Below are positions 40,121 to 47,709 of a stretch of DNA of 56,239 bases, piece by piece. The notes beneath the pieces were generated by a model, which had not been told where the DNA came from, ran no database searches, and was given only the letters and a program-made list of their open reading frames with translations. The position numbers were made by a program, and so were the translations under genes. The stretch is taken from contig CADBEA010000012.1 in assembly GCA_902793635.1 (NCBI GenBank), positions 1 through 56,239 of the forward strand, in the 5' to 3' direction. Positions within the stretch are counted from its first letter, which is position 1. Every line of letters begins with the position of its first letter. This DNA is from an uncultured Erysipelotrichaceae bacterium (GTDB taxonomy: Bacteria; Bacillota_I; Bacilli_A; Erysipelotrichales; Erysipelotrichaceae).

Positions 40121-41437
40121 TCACCTGAGCGTATCCGCTTCAAGAACGGTGATGCTTTCCACGTGCGGCGTATTGGGGAACAGATCGAACGGGATCACGG
40201 TAACGACGTGATAGGCGTGCTTCAGTTCCTTCAGATTGCGGCCGAGGGTGGCCGGATTGCAGGAGATATAGATAATTTTGTCGGGATGTACTTTCAGCAC
40301 GGCTTCCAGCATTCTTTCATCCATACCGCTGCGCGGCGGATCAGCCAGCAGGGTGTTGATATGATGGCGTGAAGCTGCCTTCAGCAGTCCGTCTGCCGCA
40401 TCCGCGCAGATGAATTCCACATTGCCGATATGATTTTCTTCCGCGTTGGCTTTCGCATCACGGATGGCATCCGGTACATTCTCGATGCCGATGATTTTTT
40501 GCGCCTTGTTATGTGCCATCAGTGACATCGCGCCGATGCCGCAGTATGCCTCGACGAGAACGTCACAGGGATCGATTTTACTGATGGCTGTTTCATACAG
40601 CCGGACAGCCTGATCGACGTTCAGCTGGAAGAAAGCCTGCGGTGAGAGCTGCAGGGTGATGTCCTGGATCTGCACGGGAATCGTGCGGCTGCCGGCAAGC
40701 AGTTTTGTTTTCGGGCCGAAGATCTCCACGGTCCTTCGGCCGGTGTTGACCGACTGGAACAGCGAGGTCATATGGGGAATCTTCATCAGGGCTTCGACGG
40801 TGCCGTTATCGACAGTGTCTTTGCCGGTGACAAGTGTGCACTGGACGTTTTCGCCGATGGCCCGCATGATCAGATACCGCAGGCCTTTGCCGGTCTTGCT
40901 GTCGTAGGCGGGAATATGCTTCTGATTGAGCACTTTCATGACCTGCTTTCTGGTTTTTTCCAGTATAGAGTCATGCATCCGGCAGTTCTTGACGGGGATG
41001 AAGTGATTGCTGTTGGCGCGGTACATGCCGCTGTAGAGAACACCGTCGATCTGACGGACGGGAAGCTTGCACTGGGAACGCCATCCTTCGGTTTTTTCAC
41101 CGCCGCGGATCGCCCGGACGAAATGACTGCGGACTTTGCCGTATTTGAACAGCGCCTCCTGCAGCAGTTCGGTTTTGACCTGCAGCTGGTTTTCGTATTT
41201 GAGGATCATCAAAGGACAGCCGCCGCATTCACTCTGATGCGGACAGGCTGCCTCGATGCGGTTTTCCGATTTACTGAGCAGACGCACGCATCTGCCTCTG
41301 GCATAGGTGCCGTGGTCTTCCTCAATGCGGACAACGGCGGTTTCACCGGCCAGCACGCCGTCAACGAAGACCGGTTTGCGGCGGTCATAGCCGATGCCTT
41401 CACCGTTGATGCCTGTTTTTACAAAGTTCATTTTCAT
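40121..41437 (-). CDS. rlmD: 23S rRNA (uracil-C5)-methyltransferase, RlmD/RumA family
   Basis: A 438-residue SAM-dependent methyltransferase. A TRAM-like N-terminal domain (GINGEGIG ... FVDGVLAGE) is followed by the [4Fe-4S] cysteines (CPHQSECGGCPL and later NCRMH). The SAM-binding EAYCGIGAMSL, the DPPRSGMDE and the catalytic SCNPATLGRNL are all present. In Gram-positives a single enzyme can modify both 747 and 1939 (RlmCD), so the site is open. It begins five bases after the DHHW gene. Confidence 0.92.
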   Translation of the reverse strand: MKMNFVKTGINGEGIGYDRRKPVFVDGVLAGETAVVRIEEDHGTYARGRCVRLLSKSENRIEAACPHQSECGGCPLMILKYENQLQVKTELLQEALFKYGKVRSHFVRAIRGGEKTEGWRSQCKLPVRQIDGVLYSGMYRANSNHFIPVKNCRMHDSILEKTRKQVMKVLNQKHIPAYDSKTGKGLRYLIMRAIGENVQCTLVTGKDTVDNGTVEALMKIPHMTSLFQSVNTGRRTVEIFGPKTKLLAGSRTIPVQIQDITLQLSPQAFFQLNVDQAVRLYETAISKIDPCDVLVEAYCGIGAMSLMAHNKAQKIIGIENVPDAIRDAKANAEENHIGNVEFICADAADGLLKAASRHHINTLLADPPRSGMDERMLEAVLKVHPDKIIYISCNPATLGRNLKELKHAYHVVTVIPFDLFPNTPHVESITVLEADTLR

Positions 41438-41442
41438 ATGCG

Positions 41443-42573
41443 TTACCAGAGAATGGAAAGATTGGAATCACTGCAGAATGTCGGCAGTCCGTAGATGATA
41501 TAGACATCCGTATGATCACGGTCTTCAGACGGGATGTGATCGGATACTTTATCGGTATAGTAGCGCAGGTCGAAGACATCGATCTGCGAATACTCCTGAG
41601 CCAGATACGGCAGCAGGATATGGGCATAGGAATCTTTGATGACAACTGCCCGGCGGCCGCCTGAGGCACCGGTGCGGATACTGATATAGCCATGGTTGCC
41701 GTCGAGGTAGTAGGGATACTGATCCTTTTCCTGCAGGTGCTCGTCCACGAACATGGTATTCATCGTCGTGCCGTCTTCAAAGACGACCTGCACCGGCATT
41801 TCCTTGGCGGGCCGGATCCGGAAGATGCTTTCGGCCGGTGTCCAGAACGCGCCGGAACGGGAATACATCGTGCCGCGGAAATTATCCGATACTTCCTCGA
41901 AGGTGAACTGCTGCGCGTCCTTCTGCAGAACGCTCTGACAGATCGCCTGGTAGCCGATCAGGGCACCTTTCTCGTTCCAGTGATGATCGGTGCGGAAATA
42001 GCCGTCGTCGATCTGCCGCACAGCATCGCTGATGTCGATGCAGTTCTGCTTCGGCAGCGAGGCGGCGATCTCGCGGATCAGTTCCTGCTCGTTGACATTG
42101 ACAGCTCCGGCCGGCAGATACTGCTGTTCACCCCATGCCGCGGAGGGCACCAGCAGGATGTTCAGCTTCATGCCGGTGTCGTCAGAAAACTCCTGCAGAC
42201 AGGAGATGTTGCTGGTGACGGTCTTTTCATCATATGTCACAAACTGCTGAATAAGACGGCCGTCGCGGGCAAGCCAGACGCCGTTGTTTTCAATGGCGCC
42301 GGTGTCGATGCGCAGGGAAGCCTTGCGCCGGATCCAGCTGTCCCGGCCGACGAAATGATCGGAGAACCATTTTTCAAAATCGGTGTCAAAATCACCGAAG
42401 AGGATATTCTGAGCGGATACGGAAGGGAACGGCACCAGCACCCGGTTCTCGTTTTCCGAGAAATCCTTTTTCTCAGCGAACAGGTTCACCGCGCTCATGC
42501 CGAAAACAAACAGGCAGAAAACACCTGCTGTCATGATCCGGATCATTTTTTCACGGGAAGTGTTCTTTTTCAT
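41443..42573 (-). CDS. DHHW/AlgX-like protein of an O-acylation pair
   Basis: A 376-residue protein with one N-terminal membrane anchor (about residues 10-31) and an extracellular SGNH-type domain. RTDHHWNEKGA is the DHHW signature carrying the catalytic Asp/His pair, and VIKDSYAHILLPYL near the C-terminus is the Ser-containing element. In alginate and related systems such proteins move acyl groups from an MBOAT protein to an exopolymer. It starts nine bases after the MBOAT gene, with AGGAG overlapping the stop. No polymerase genes are nearby, so the acceptor may be peptidoglycan, teichoic acid or a secreted glycan. Confidence 0.88.
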   Translation of the reverse strand: MKKNTSREKMIRIMTAGVFCLFVFGMSAVNLFAEKKDFSENENRVLVPFPSVSAQNILFGDFDTDFEKWFSDHFVGRDSWIRRKASLRIDTGAIENNGVWLARDGRLIQQFVTYDEKTVTSNISCLQEFSDDTGMKLNILLVPSAAWGEQQYLPAGAVNVNEQELIREIAASLPKQNCIDISDAVRQIDDGYFRTDHHWNEKGALIGYQAICQSVLQKDAQQFTFEEVSDNFRGTMYSRSGAFWTPAESIFRIRPAKEMPVQVVFEDGTTMNTMFVDEHLQEKDQYPYYLDGNHGYISIRTGASGGRRAVVIKDSYAHILLPYLAQEYSQIDVFDLRYYTDKVSDHIPSEDRDHTDVYIIYGLPTFCSDSNLSILW

Positions 42574-42581
42574 GCTTTCTC

Positions 42582-43979
42582 CTAGAAACGGAAATACAGG
42601 AAGGGGTTATAGGATGCGTCCACGATAAAGGCGGTGCAGACGATCAGCGCCAGCAGCACCAGCAGCGGCCGGGCCATGGCGAACGTATTGTTCTTCAGGA
42701 AATTCATGCGGGTGCGGGCAATCGGTGTGCAGGCTGCCGCGCAGACGGCCAGCAGAACGAAATTGTCACGCAGGAAATAAACTGTATAGGCATTGGCAAA
42801 GGCGGACGCGCGGCCGAACATCATGCCAAGGTATGTCAGGACCTGGGAAAAGTCGGTAAAGGCAAACAGAACCCAGGCAACCAGAACAACGAACATCGTA
42901 TAAATGTGTCCGACAAAGGCAGGGGCTTTCTGCAGCGGTTTGAGAAGGAATAATTTCTCAATGATCAGAACGATGCCGTAGAAGATACCCCAGAGAACGA
43001 AGTTCCAGGAAGCGCCGTGCCAGAAGCCGGTCAGCAGCCAGACGATCATGATATTGATGATCTGTCTTTTCAGACCGAGGCGGTTGCCGCCGAGCGGAAT
43101 ATAGACATAATCACGGAACCAGTAGGAGAGTGACATATGCCAGCGCCGCCAGAAATCCGTGACAGAGCGCGCGATGTAGGGGTAATTGAAGTTCTCAAGG
43201 AAATCAAAGCCGAACATTTTGCCAAGGCCGATCGCCATGTCAGAATAGCCGCTGAAGTCAAAATAGATCTGGAAGGCATAGCACAGGATACCCAGCCAGG
43301 CGGTCAGAACACTGCTCTGGCTGAAGGAAAGGGAATTGACCGTCTCGAAGACCTGTCCGCAGCTGTTGGCCAGCAGTACTTTCTTGGCCAGGCCGCACAT
43401 GAAGCGGACCACACCCTCGTAGAATTTGTCGACGTTCTCTTTCCGGTTCTCCAGCATGCCGGCTATATCCCGGTAGCGGACGATCGGACCGGCAATCAGC
43501 TGCGGAAACATGGTGACATAAGCACCGAAATTGATGACGGATCTCTGCGGATCGGTATCATGACGGTACAGATCGATCGGATAGGACATCGCCTGAAAGG
43601 TATAGAAACTGATGCCAATCGGCAGACCCAGCTTCAGCGGCTTCAGAAAGGTGATGCCGATGGCGTTGAGATTGCCGATGAAGAAGTCATAGTATTTGAA
43701 AAAGCCCAGCAGCAGAAGATTCAGAACGATGCAGATCGTCAGATACTTTCCGGCTGTCTTTCTGTCACGGTCACGGTACTGGCTGATCATCCTTCCGAAG
43801 ATCCAGTTGAACAGGATCGAGAAGATCATGACGAGGACATAGACCGGCTCGCCCCAGCCATAAAAAAACAGGCTCACAACCAGGAGCACGAAGTTGCGGA
43901 ACCGGAAGGGGACGAGAAAATAGACTGCCAGCACGGCCGGCAGATATGCAAACAGAAATGTCAGACTGCTGAATACCAT
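42582..43979 (-). CDS. MBOAT family O-acyltransferase (AlgI-like)
   Basis: A 465-residue polytopic membrane protein with about eleven helices. FWRRWHMSLSYWFRDYVYIP and the FWHGASWNFVLWG motif with the catalytic His mark it as an AlgI/DltB-type MBOAT, which brings acyl groups across the membrane. It is the first gene of a six-gene operon with gaps of -4 to 8 bases. AAGGAAA precedes the ATG. Dlt genes are absent, so D-alanylation is unlikely and acetylation is favoured. Confidence 0.92.
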   Translation of the reverse strand: MVFSSLTFLFAYLPAVLAVYFLVPFRFRNFVLLVVSLFFYGWGEPVYVLVMIFSILFNWIFGRMISQYRDRDRKTAGKYLTICIVLNLLLLGFFKYYDFFIGNLNAIGITFLKPLKLGLPIGISFYTFQAMSYPIDLYRHDTDPQRSVINFGAYVTMFPQLIAGPIVRYRDIAGMLENRKENVDKFYEGVVRFMCGLAKKVLLANSCGQVFETVNSLSFSQSSVLTAWLGILCYAFQIYFDFSGYSDMAIGLGKMFGFDFLENFNYPYIARSVTDFWRRWHMSLSYWFRDYVYIPLGGNRLGLKRQIINIMIVWLLTGFWHGASWNFVLWGIFYGIVLIIEKLFLLKPLQKAPAFVGHIYTMFVVLVAWVLFAFTDFSQVLTYLGMMFGRASAFANAYTVYFLRDNFVLLAVCAAACTPIARTRMNFLKNNTFAMARPLLVLLALIVCTAFIVDASYNPFLYFRF

Positions 43980-44009
43980 CGCTTTTCCTTATAGAAATAA
44001 TACGTGGAT

Positions 44010-44015
44010 ATTATA
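44010..44015 (-). promoter_or_regulatory. -10 box of the MBOAT operon
   Basis: TATAAT on the minus strand, 30 bases before the MBOAT start; TGTCTT at 17-base spacing is a poor -35. Confidence 0.5.
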
Positions 44016-44094
44016 ACAATCTTCATGGGGAAAAGACAGGGCGAACATACAGAAAAAAGGCACTTTGTGAAAAGATGTACATACCTGAAAAACG

Positions 44095-44128
44095 TTGTAA
44101 AAAGGCCGGGAAACAACTAGAATTGTTA
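44095..44128 (+). promoter_or_regulatory. BMP lipoprotein promoter with dyad
   Basis: TTGTAA (44095-44100) and TAGAAT (44118-44123) are exactly 17 bases apart. AACAA-CTAGAA-TTGTT (44113-44128) forms a 5-base inverted repeat around the -10, a candidate operator. Confidence 0.6.
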
Positions 44129-44161
44129 ATAGAGAAAACTAAGGAGGGTAAAGGAATAATA

Positions 44162-45262
44162 ATGAGCAAATTATTAAAGTCTTCTCTGGCAGCTCTCATG
44201 GCTGTTGCGCTTGTCGGCTGTTCTTCTCAGCCTGCAGCAGGCGGAAACACCGGAGGCGGTGATGACACTCAGGGATCCAAAGTATCCATCGGCTTTGTCA
44301 GTGATGTCGGCGGCATCGATGACAAATCATTCAACCAGACTTCCTGGGAAGGTATCAAGAAATTCGCAGACGAAAACGGTCTGAAAGAAGGTTCTGATTA
44401 TTCATTCCTGCAGTCCAACAACGAAGCAGACTACATTCCGAATCTGTCTGCATTCGCAGACAAGGGCGTTGACCTGATCGCGGCTGCCGGCTTCATGTTC
44501 GGCGATGCTATCACGGAAACTGTCAATGCATATCCGAATCAGAAGATCCTCATCATCGACGTTGACTGGCTCGAAGGTGAAAACCTGCAGCAGGCAGTCT
44601 TCGCTGAACACGAAGGCTCTTATCTGGTTGGTGTCGTTGCCGGTCTGAAGGCTATGGAAAACGGCTCCAAGCATGTCGGTATGGTTATCGGTCAGGAATC
44701 TGAATCCATGTTCCGTTTCTGGGCTGGCTACCAGCAAGGTGTATGGGCTGTCTGCCCGGACTGCATCATCAGTTATGACAACGCTGACAACTTCACAAGT
44801 CCTGAAAAGGGTCAGTCCCTTGCTCAGAAGCAGTACAATGCCGGCGCGACGGTTATCTTCGCATGCGCAGGCTCCACTGGCAACGGCGTTATCAAGGAAG
44901 CTTCCGAAAGACGCGGCAACGGTGAAGATGTATGGGTAATCGGTGTTGACACAGACCAGTATTCCTATGGCGTATACGGCGACGGTTCCCAGTCTTCCGT
45001 TCTGACATCCATGATGAAGAGAGTTGACGTTGCTACATACAATGCCTGCAAGCAGGTTGCTGACGGCACCTTCAAGGGCGGCGTTGTACGTTACACACTG
45101 GCAGACGGCGGCGTTGGCTTACCGGCAGAGAATCCGAACCTGACAGACGACGTTCTGGCAACTGTCAAGGATTACACAGACAAGATCGTTTCCGGCGAAG
45201 TTAAAGTCGAAAGCACTCCTGTCGTTGAAAAGGGTTCCAGCGATCTGACAGTCGGCTGGTAA
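44162..45262 (+). CDS. BMP-family substrate-binding lipoprotein
   Basis: A 366-residue lipoprotein of the basic membrane protein (BMP/PnrA) family, which binds nucleosides for ABC importers. The signal peptide LLKSSLAALMAVALVGC ends in lipobox LVGC. VGGIDDKSFNQTSWEG is the family signature, and VIGVDTDQYSYG binds ligand. The start is ATG 44162 after AGGAGGG. No ABC ATPase or permease gene is nearby, so its transporter must be encoded elsewhere. Its codons lean to TCT, GTT, GCT and GCA more than its neighbours, as expected for a highly expressed gene. Confidence 0.93.
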   Translation: MSKLLKSSLAALMAVALVGCSSQPAAGGNTGGGDDTQGSKVSIGFVSDVGGIDDKSFNQTSWEGIKKFADENGLKEGSDYSFLQSNNEADYIPNLSAFADKGVDLIAAAGFMFGDAITETVNAYPNQKILIIDVDWLEGENLQQAVFAEHEGSYLVGVVAGLKAMENGSKHVGMVIGQESESMFRFWAGYQQGVWAVCPDCIISYDNADNFTSPEKGQSLAQKQYNAGATVIFACAGSTGNGVIKEASERRGNGEDVWVIGVDTDQYSYGVYGDGSQSSVLTSMMKRVDVATYNACKQVADGTFKGGVVRYTLADGGVGLPAENPNLTDDVLATVKDYTDKIVSGEVKVESTPVVEKGSSDLTVGW

Positions 45263-45286
45263 TTGAATCCACAGTATCAACAGACG

Positions 45287-45315
45287 AAAGGGTATCCGCG
45301 CGGATACCCTTTTTA
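45287..45315. terminator. bidirectional terminator
   Basis: AAAGGGTATCCG / CGGATACCCTTTTT perfect stem with a two-base centre. It ends the BMP gene and the convergent histidine phosphatase operon. Confidence 0.9.
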
Positions 45316-45337
45316 TATCTGTTTTCAAAGCCGCCGG

Positions 45338-45874
45338 TCAGTAATCAAACCGTTTGACGGCACAGTTGGCAATCCCGTAGGAAGCGAATTCCTCATTGGT
45401 CATGGAAGTGAAATAGGACTGAATGATGCGGGCCAGTCCGTTATGGGCGACCAGTATATAAACGACATCTTCCTGGGAAGTGATCTCATCGAGCAGGCCG
45501 TATACCCGGTGGGCGGTCTGAAACATGCTTTCGCCGCCGTCATAACGGTCAGCGAAGCATTTCTTTGCCTCATGGAATTCTCTGCCGTCCCGGGCTGTTC
45601 CTTCATAGCGGCCGAAGCACTGTTCTTTCAGGCGCTCGTCGGTGCGCATCGGGATGCCGCACAGGCGGGAAATCTCATGGGCTGTATCGGCTGCCCGAAG
45701 CAGCGGCGAGGCGATGATCCTATCGGCGTGAATTCCTTCCTTCCGCAGTGTCTCGGCCGTCATACGGGCCTGTTCAACACCTTTATCGGTCAGCGGAATA
45801 TCGGTGGCGCCGCAGATTTTGTTCGCCACATTCCAAAGTGATTCACCGTGTCTGACAAAATAGAAATGTCCCAT
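45338..45874 (-). CDS. histidine phosphatase family protein
   Basis: A 178-residue phosphoglycerate-mutase-like phosphatase. FVRHGESLWN holds the catalytic His and Arg; LTDKGVEQA follows; SPLLRAADTA and LVAHNGLARI (second His) complete the site. The short length fits a phosphatase (CobC/GpmB type) more than a glycolytic mutase. It lies 12 bases after the UPF0158-GNAT gene on the same transcript. The substrate is unknown. Confidence 0.9.
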   Translation of the reverse strand: MGHFYFVRHGESLWNVANKICGATDIPLTDKGVEQARMTAETLRKEGIHADRIIASPLLRAADTAHEISRLCGIPMRTDERLKEQCFGRYEGTARDGREFHEAKKCFADRYDGGESMFQTAHRVYGLLDEITSQEDVVYILVAHNGLARIIQSYFTSMTNEEFASYGIANCAVKRFDY

Positions 45875-45886
45875 AAATGATCCTCG

Positions 45887-46891
45887 CTAGTATTTCAGAT
45901 TCGTCCTGTTCAGGGAAAGGGTATTCTCAGTCTCTTCGTCTCTGCCTTTGACAATGCTGATCTCGGCCAGCGTGTCCCAGCCGTTGTGACTGAGGAAGCC
46001 AAGCATTTTGACGATGTACGGTTTCATGACGACCCGCAGTTCTTTGCCTTCTTCCGCCGCGCATTCCTGCGCCTTCTGAAAGAGAGCCGTGCCGATGCCT
46101 TTGCGCCGGTAATCCGGTCTGACATAAAGCGTTCTGAGAAGCATGTCCGCGTCGTTTTTCAGGATCATGTAGCCGACATAGCGGCCGTCTTTGACAGCGG
46201 CGAAGACAGGATCCTGACGCTTCAGAGTTTCATCGATTTCTTCCTGGGCGGCTTCAATATCCTGCTCCAGGCGGATCTTCTTCAGGGCGGCCAGTTCTTT
46301 GACACAGTCAGCATGCATGTAAACGATATTGGAACTGTTGTGCTTCGTGATCGCGGTGATGCGTACCTCCTTCGGCATGCTGACAGGTTTTGGCGCCGGT
46401 TTGTTTCTGTCTTTTGTATAGTCAATGTCAAATCCGTAGGAGTTATCTTCTTCCTCTTCGTCCTCTTCTTCGTCCGGAAGAAAGGCGTAGGAGGATTCAT
46501 ATTCGATGCCGTTTTCCTCACACCATTCGATTGCCAGGATGCGGTGCTGACGGTCCCGGAAATCATACCAGTCTTCGGTAAGGTCAAAGCGTTCCAGCGC
46601 TGCCCGGAACATCCGGAAAGCTCCGCGGCCGTGGATTGCGTTGCTCAGCCATTCGGCCGCCGTGCTGTCATCTACGGTTTCAATAAACAGTTCCATATTG
46701 TGGTAGTCATCGATGCGGTGGCGGTCCGGCAGGGGAATCGCGGAATCGTATTCATCAGGATCGTAGGTACTCGCGGAAGGATCGTAACGGTAATCATAAA
46801 CAATTGTCTCGGTGCGCGGGTCATAGTAGGCGACAATTCCGTCCTCGGCACTCTCTATCTCATCGATTACACTTTGCAGATTGATCTTCAT
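45887..46891 (-). CDS. UPF0158-GNAT fusion protein
   Basis: A 334-residue two-domain protein. Residues 1-133 match UPF0158 (IPLPDRHRID, AIHGRGAFRMFRAAL, DWYDFRDRQH, IEWCEENGIEYE). An acidic linker of nearly pure Asp/Glu (140-149) and a Lys/Pro stretch follow. Residues 176-320 form a GNAT acetyltransferase with the acetyl-CoA motif RPDYRRKGIGTAL. The start is ATG 46891 after GGAGGA; an upstream in-frame ATG run belongs to the leader. Both substrates are unknown. The fusion implies the UPF0158 part binds or selects what the GNAT part acetylates. Confidence 0.85.
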   Translation of the reverse strand: MKINLQSVIDEIESAEDGIVAYYDPRTETIVYDYRYDPSASTYDPDEYDSAIPLPDRHRIDDYHNMELFIETVDDSTAAEWLSNAIHGRGAFRMFRAALERFDLTEDWYDFRDRQHRILAIEWCEENGIEYESSYAFLPDEEEDEEEEDNSYGFDIDYTKDRNKPAPKPVSMPKEVRITAITKHNSSNIVYMHADCVKELAALKKIRLEQDIEAAQEEIDETLKRQDPVFAAVKDGRYVGYMILKNDADMLLRTLYVRPDYRRKGIGTALFQKAQECAAEEGKELRVVMKPYIVKMLGFLSHNGWDTLAEISIVKGRDEETENTLSLNRTNLKY

Positions 46892-46987
46892 TTTATCGTC
46901 CTCCATCATCATTGTAGCGCTCGGCACGGGCAAAAGGCAGGAAATGATCATGGAATTGTTTTATAAAGAAGACAGGAGGTACCTGTT

Positions 46988-47506
46988 ATGGCAGAAACAT
47001 TAGTTACCATAAAAAAGCGCAGCAGTGTGCGCAGTTTCAAACCCGAACCGGTCGCAAAAGAAATCGTGGATCAGATCGTGGAAGCCGGCACATGCGCGGC
47101 TACCGGCATGAACCGTCAGTCACCGATCATTCTGGCCATTGATGATCCGCAGGTGCGTGATGAACTTTCCAGAATCAATGCCGCCGCGATGGGAGCGGAG
47201 AACGATCCGTTCTATGGCGCGCCGAATGTCATCGTTGTACTGGCAGACAGATCCGTCCGCACATATCTGTATGACGGCACACTGGTCATGGGCAACATGA
47301 TGCTGGCGGCGGAAGACCTCGGCGTCGGCGCCTGCTGGATCCACCGCGCCAAGGAAGAATTCGAATCCGAATACGGCAAGGCACTGCTTGCCAAAGCCGG
47401 CATTGAAGGCGACTACGAAGGCATAGCCAATCTGATTCTCGGCTATCCAGAAGGTGAAAAACCGGCCCCGAAGAAACACAAGGATAATTACGTATACCAT
47501 ATCTGA
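46988..47506 (+). CDS. nitroreductase family protein
   Basis: A 172-residue FMN oxidoreductase. KKRSSVRSFK is the N-terminal flavin phosphate site, AGTCAATGMNRQSP the second, and ILGYPEGEKP the usual C-terminal strand. Short members of this family reduce quinones, nitro compounds or flavin. AGGAGGT precedes the ATG. It is monocistronic, divergent from the UPF0158-GNAT operon. Confidence 0.9.
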   Translation: MAETLVTIKKRSSVRSFKPEPVAKEIVDQIVEAGTCAATGMNRQSPIILAIDDPQVRDELSRINAAAMGAENDPFYGAPNVIVVLADRSVRTYLYDGTLVMGNMMLAAEDLGVGACWIHRAKEEFESEYGKALLAKAGIEGDYEGIANLILGYPEGEKPAPKKHKDNYVYHI

Positions 47507-47531
47507 AAAGACCGCTGAGGTCTTTTCTTTC
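47506..47531 (+). terminator. terminator of the nitroreductase gene
   Basis: AAAAGACC / GGTCTTTT stem with a five-base loop, starting on the stop codon. The stretch from here to 47710 holds only a possible TATGAT -10 (47643-47648) and several TGCAT/ATGCA words; no gene or known riboswitch is seen. Confidence 0.85.
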
Positions 47532-47709
47532 TGCCTCTGATACGCAGGATGCATCAAAAGAACGGTCTGCATTCACTTTCTGCATAAAAGGATGTTCTAA
47601 ATTGCATGGTCCGGGACATGGTATCTCAGCAGACAGTCATGATATGATGCAAATAGATCAACAGGCTTTATGGCCTTTATGCAGAACAGACTTGAAAGAG
47701 AGCAATATT

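Noticed and set aside
47532-47709. riboswitch or small RNA ahead of pyrophosphatase copy 2
   Set aside because: Repeated TGCAT/ATGCA words are present, but there is no convincing aptamer fold or terminator/antiterminator pair.
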